From Photorhabdus thracensis (GTDB lineage Bacteria > Pseudomonadota > Gammaproteobacteria > Enterobacterales > Enterobacteriaceae), in contig NZ_CP011104.1 of assembly GCF_001010285.1 (NCBI RefSeq), positions 1,240,001 to 1,304,000 on the forward strand: a DNA stretch of 64,000 bases. Direction: 5' to 3'. Each line of letters opens with the position of its first letter. Positions within the stretch are counted from its first letter, which is position 1. Both the position numbers and the translations under genes were made by a program. The notes under the pieces are model-generated. The model had not been told where the DNA came from. It did no database searches and was given only the letters and a program-made list of their open reading frames with translations. Positions 63,377 through 64,000 of this stretch are shown in pieces.

Positions 63377-64000
63377 ATGAAAATAAAGATAATGATATGT
63401 GCTCTTATGGCTTCTTTTAATGTATTTGCATCTCAGTGTTACCAAATAAAATTCCAGCAAGATCAACAAGAAATAACGGGAAGTTTCGATTCTCAGGGAA
63501 TGGCTTGTATTGAATTTAAAATTCAGGCTAAACATTATGTGCGCGGATCAGGGCTGGGCATAGAGAAATTGGTGGTTCAGAAGGGGAATCAACAACATAT
63601 TCGTACGCTTTTTACCGATAATCCGGCGGATGCCCGGCAGTCAATTGGATTTACCGTTCCTCAGGCAGGAAAATACCGGTTGTCGGCCAAGGGGAAGGCT
63701 GGCGCGCCGTGGCAACTCACATTGTCATTTCCACGTTATATTCCCTGGGATAATGATTATGGACAGCAACCAGCAAGCCCGCGCCTGAAACAACTCCAGG
63801 CTGAAGTCGCAAAAGGGAAAGGAACTCATACCTTCTGGCGGGAAATGGCCCATCACGGTACACCACTGATTGAGGATTATGATGGTAAAAACAAACGGGT
63901 AACTTTCTTGTGGCGTGGGGCAAAAGCGAATGTTTTTATTCTTGGCGCACCGAGTAACGATCATGATCCTATGTCGCATCTGGCAGGGACTGATGTTTGG
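63377..64000 (+). CDS. Periplasmic enterochelin esterase (Fes)-like protein, 3' end outside window
   Basis: The frame is open from ATG at 63377 to the window edge (208 codons seen). A signal peptide is evident (MKIKIMICALMASFNVFA then SQC). The N-terminal sandwich domain follows, with THTFWREMAHHGTPLIEDYD and VTFLWRGAKANVFILGAPSN, the typical Fes/IroD N-terminal block. The catalytic hydrolase domain lies beyond the window. Export to the periplasm and the Fur-like site suggest hydrolysis of a ferric siderophore outside the cytoplasm, like IroE or bacterial salmochelin esterases. Confidence 0.82.
   Translation, partial: MKIKIMICALMASFNVFASQCYQIKFQQDQQEITGSFDSQGMACIEFKIQAKHYVRGSGLGIEKLVVQKGNQQHIRTLFTDNPADARQSIGFTVPQAGKYRLSAKGKAGAPWQLTLSFPRYIPWDNDYGQQPASPRLKQLQAEVAKGKGTHTFWREMAHHGTPLIEDYDGKNKRVTFLWRGAKANVFILGAPSNDHDPMSHLAGTDVW

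Overview
The window carries an Enterobacterales chromosome, most likely Photorhabdus or a close relative (Xenorhabdus). The first half follows the classic enteric gene order surA-pdxA-rsmA-apaG-apaH / folA / carBA / dapB-ispH-fkpB-lspA-ileS-ribF / rpsT / nhaR-nhaA / dnaJ-dnaK / satP. Protein lengths and signature residues are almost those of E. coli, on a moderately AT-rich background. The genus call is inference from gene content (Rhs/T6SS loci, HpaB/PvcC-like hydroxylase, many IS remnants); no marker gene settles it.

Region 1 (1-19.3 kb) is conserved housekeeping: outer-membrane chaperone, vitamin B6, 16S rRNA methylation, folate, carbamoyl phosphate, lysine/peptidoglycan precursor, isoprenoid, signal peptidase II, Ile-tRNA synthetase, flavin, S20, Na+/H+ antiport. 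carA and rpsT start at TTG, and carAB has two ARG boxes over its P2 promoter. Region 2 (19.5-27.3 kb) is inserted between nhaA and dnaJ. It holds a 53-residue membrane protein and two divergent beta-glucoside operons: BglG-type antiterminator plus EIIBCA, and a leader with an RNA antiterminator/terminator, EIIBC without EIIA, GH1 phospho-beta-glucosidase and OprB-type porin. Region 3 (27.3-31.4 kb) is dnaJ-dnaK with a sigma-32-like promoter, then divergent satP.

Region 4 (31.4-46.4 kb) is accessory. In order: an IS110 scrap; a decayed inositol-monophosphatase gene abutting a puromycin-acetyltransferase-like GNAT gene and a CHAT/caspase-like gene; a frameshifted Tn3 transposase end; galTK; two near-identical restriction-modification-type controller (C) proteins with C-box operators flanking a divergent Ner-like repressor, with no restriction or methylase genes; a double-DTGA aspartic protease lipoprotein; a nucleoside hydrolase; a LuxR / FAD oxidoreductase / cupin / aldehyde dehydrogenase cluster; and a dead fic gene.

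Region 5 (46.8-64 kb) is an Rhs locus in strong flux. An Eag chaperone, a PAAR-Rhs protein ending in a HYD1-like toxin, and its immunity gene are followed by SymE. Next comes a GC-rich module: divergent XRE regulator, primase/ATPase, two 219-bp repeats each with six CAAGTTG iterons, a tyrosine recombinase with a doubled core-binding domain, a 63-bp near-palindrome and about 0.7 kb of GC-rich DNA. This module ends exactly where an orphan Rhs C-terminal cassette begins. A second orphan Rhs tip is cut by an IS5-family element whose other end lies inside an HpaB/PvcC-like hydroxylase gene, itself split by an IS630-family element. A periplasmic enterochelin-esterase-like gene behind a Fur-box-like site runs off the end. 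The primase/iteron/recombinase module is the best candidate here for something undescribed; the orphan C-protein circuit and the acetyltransferase/CHAT operon come next.
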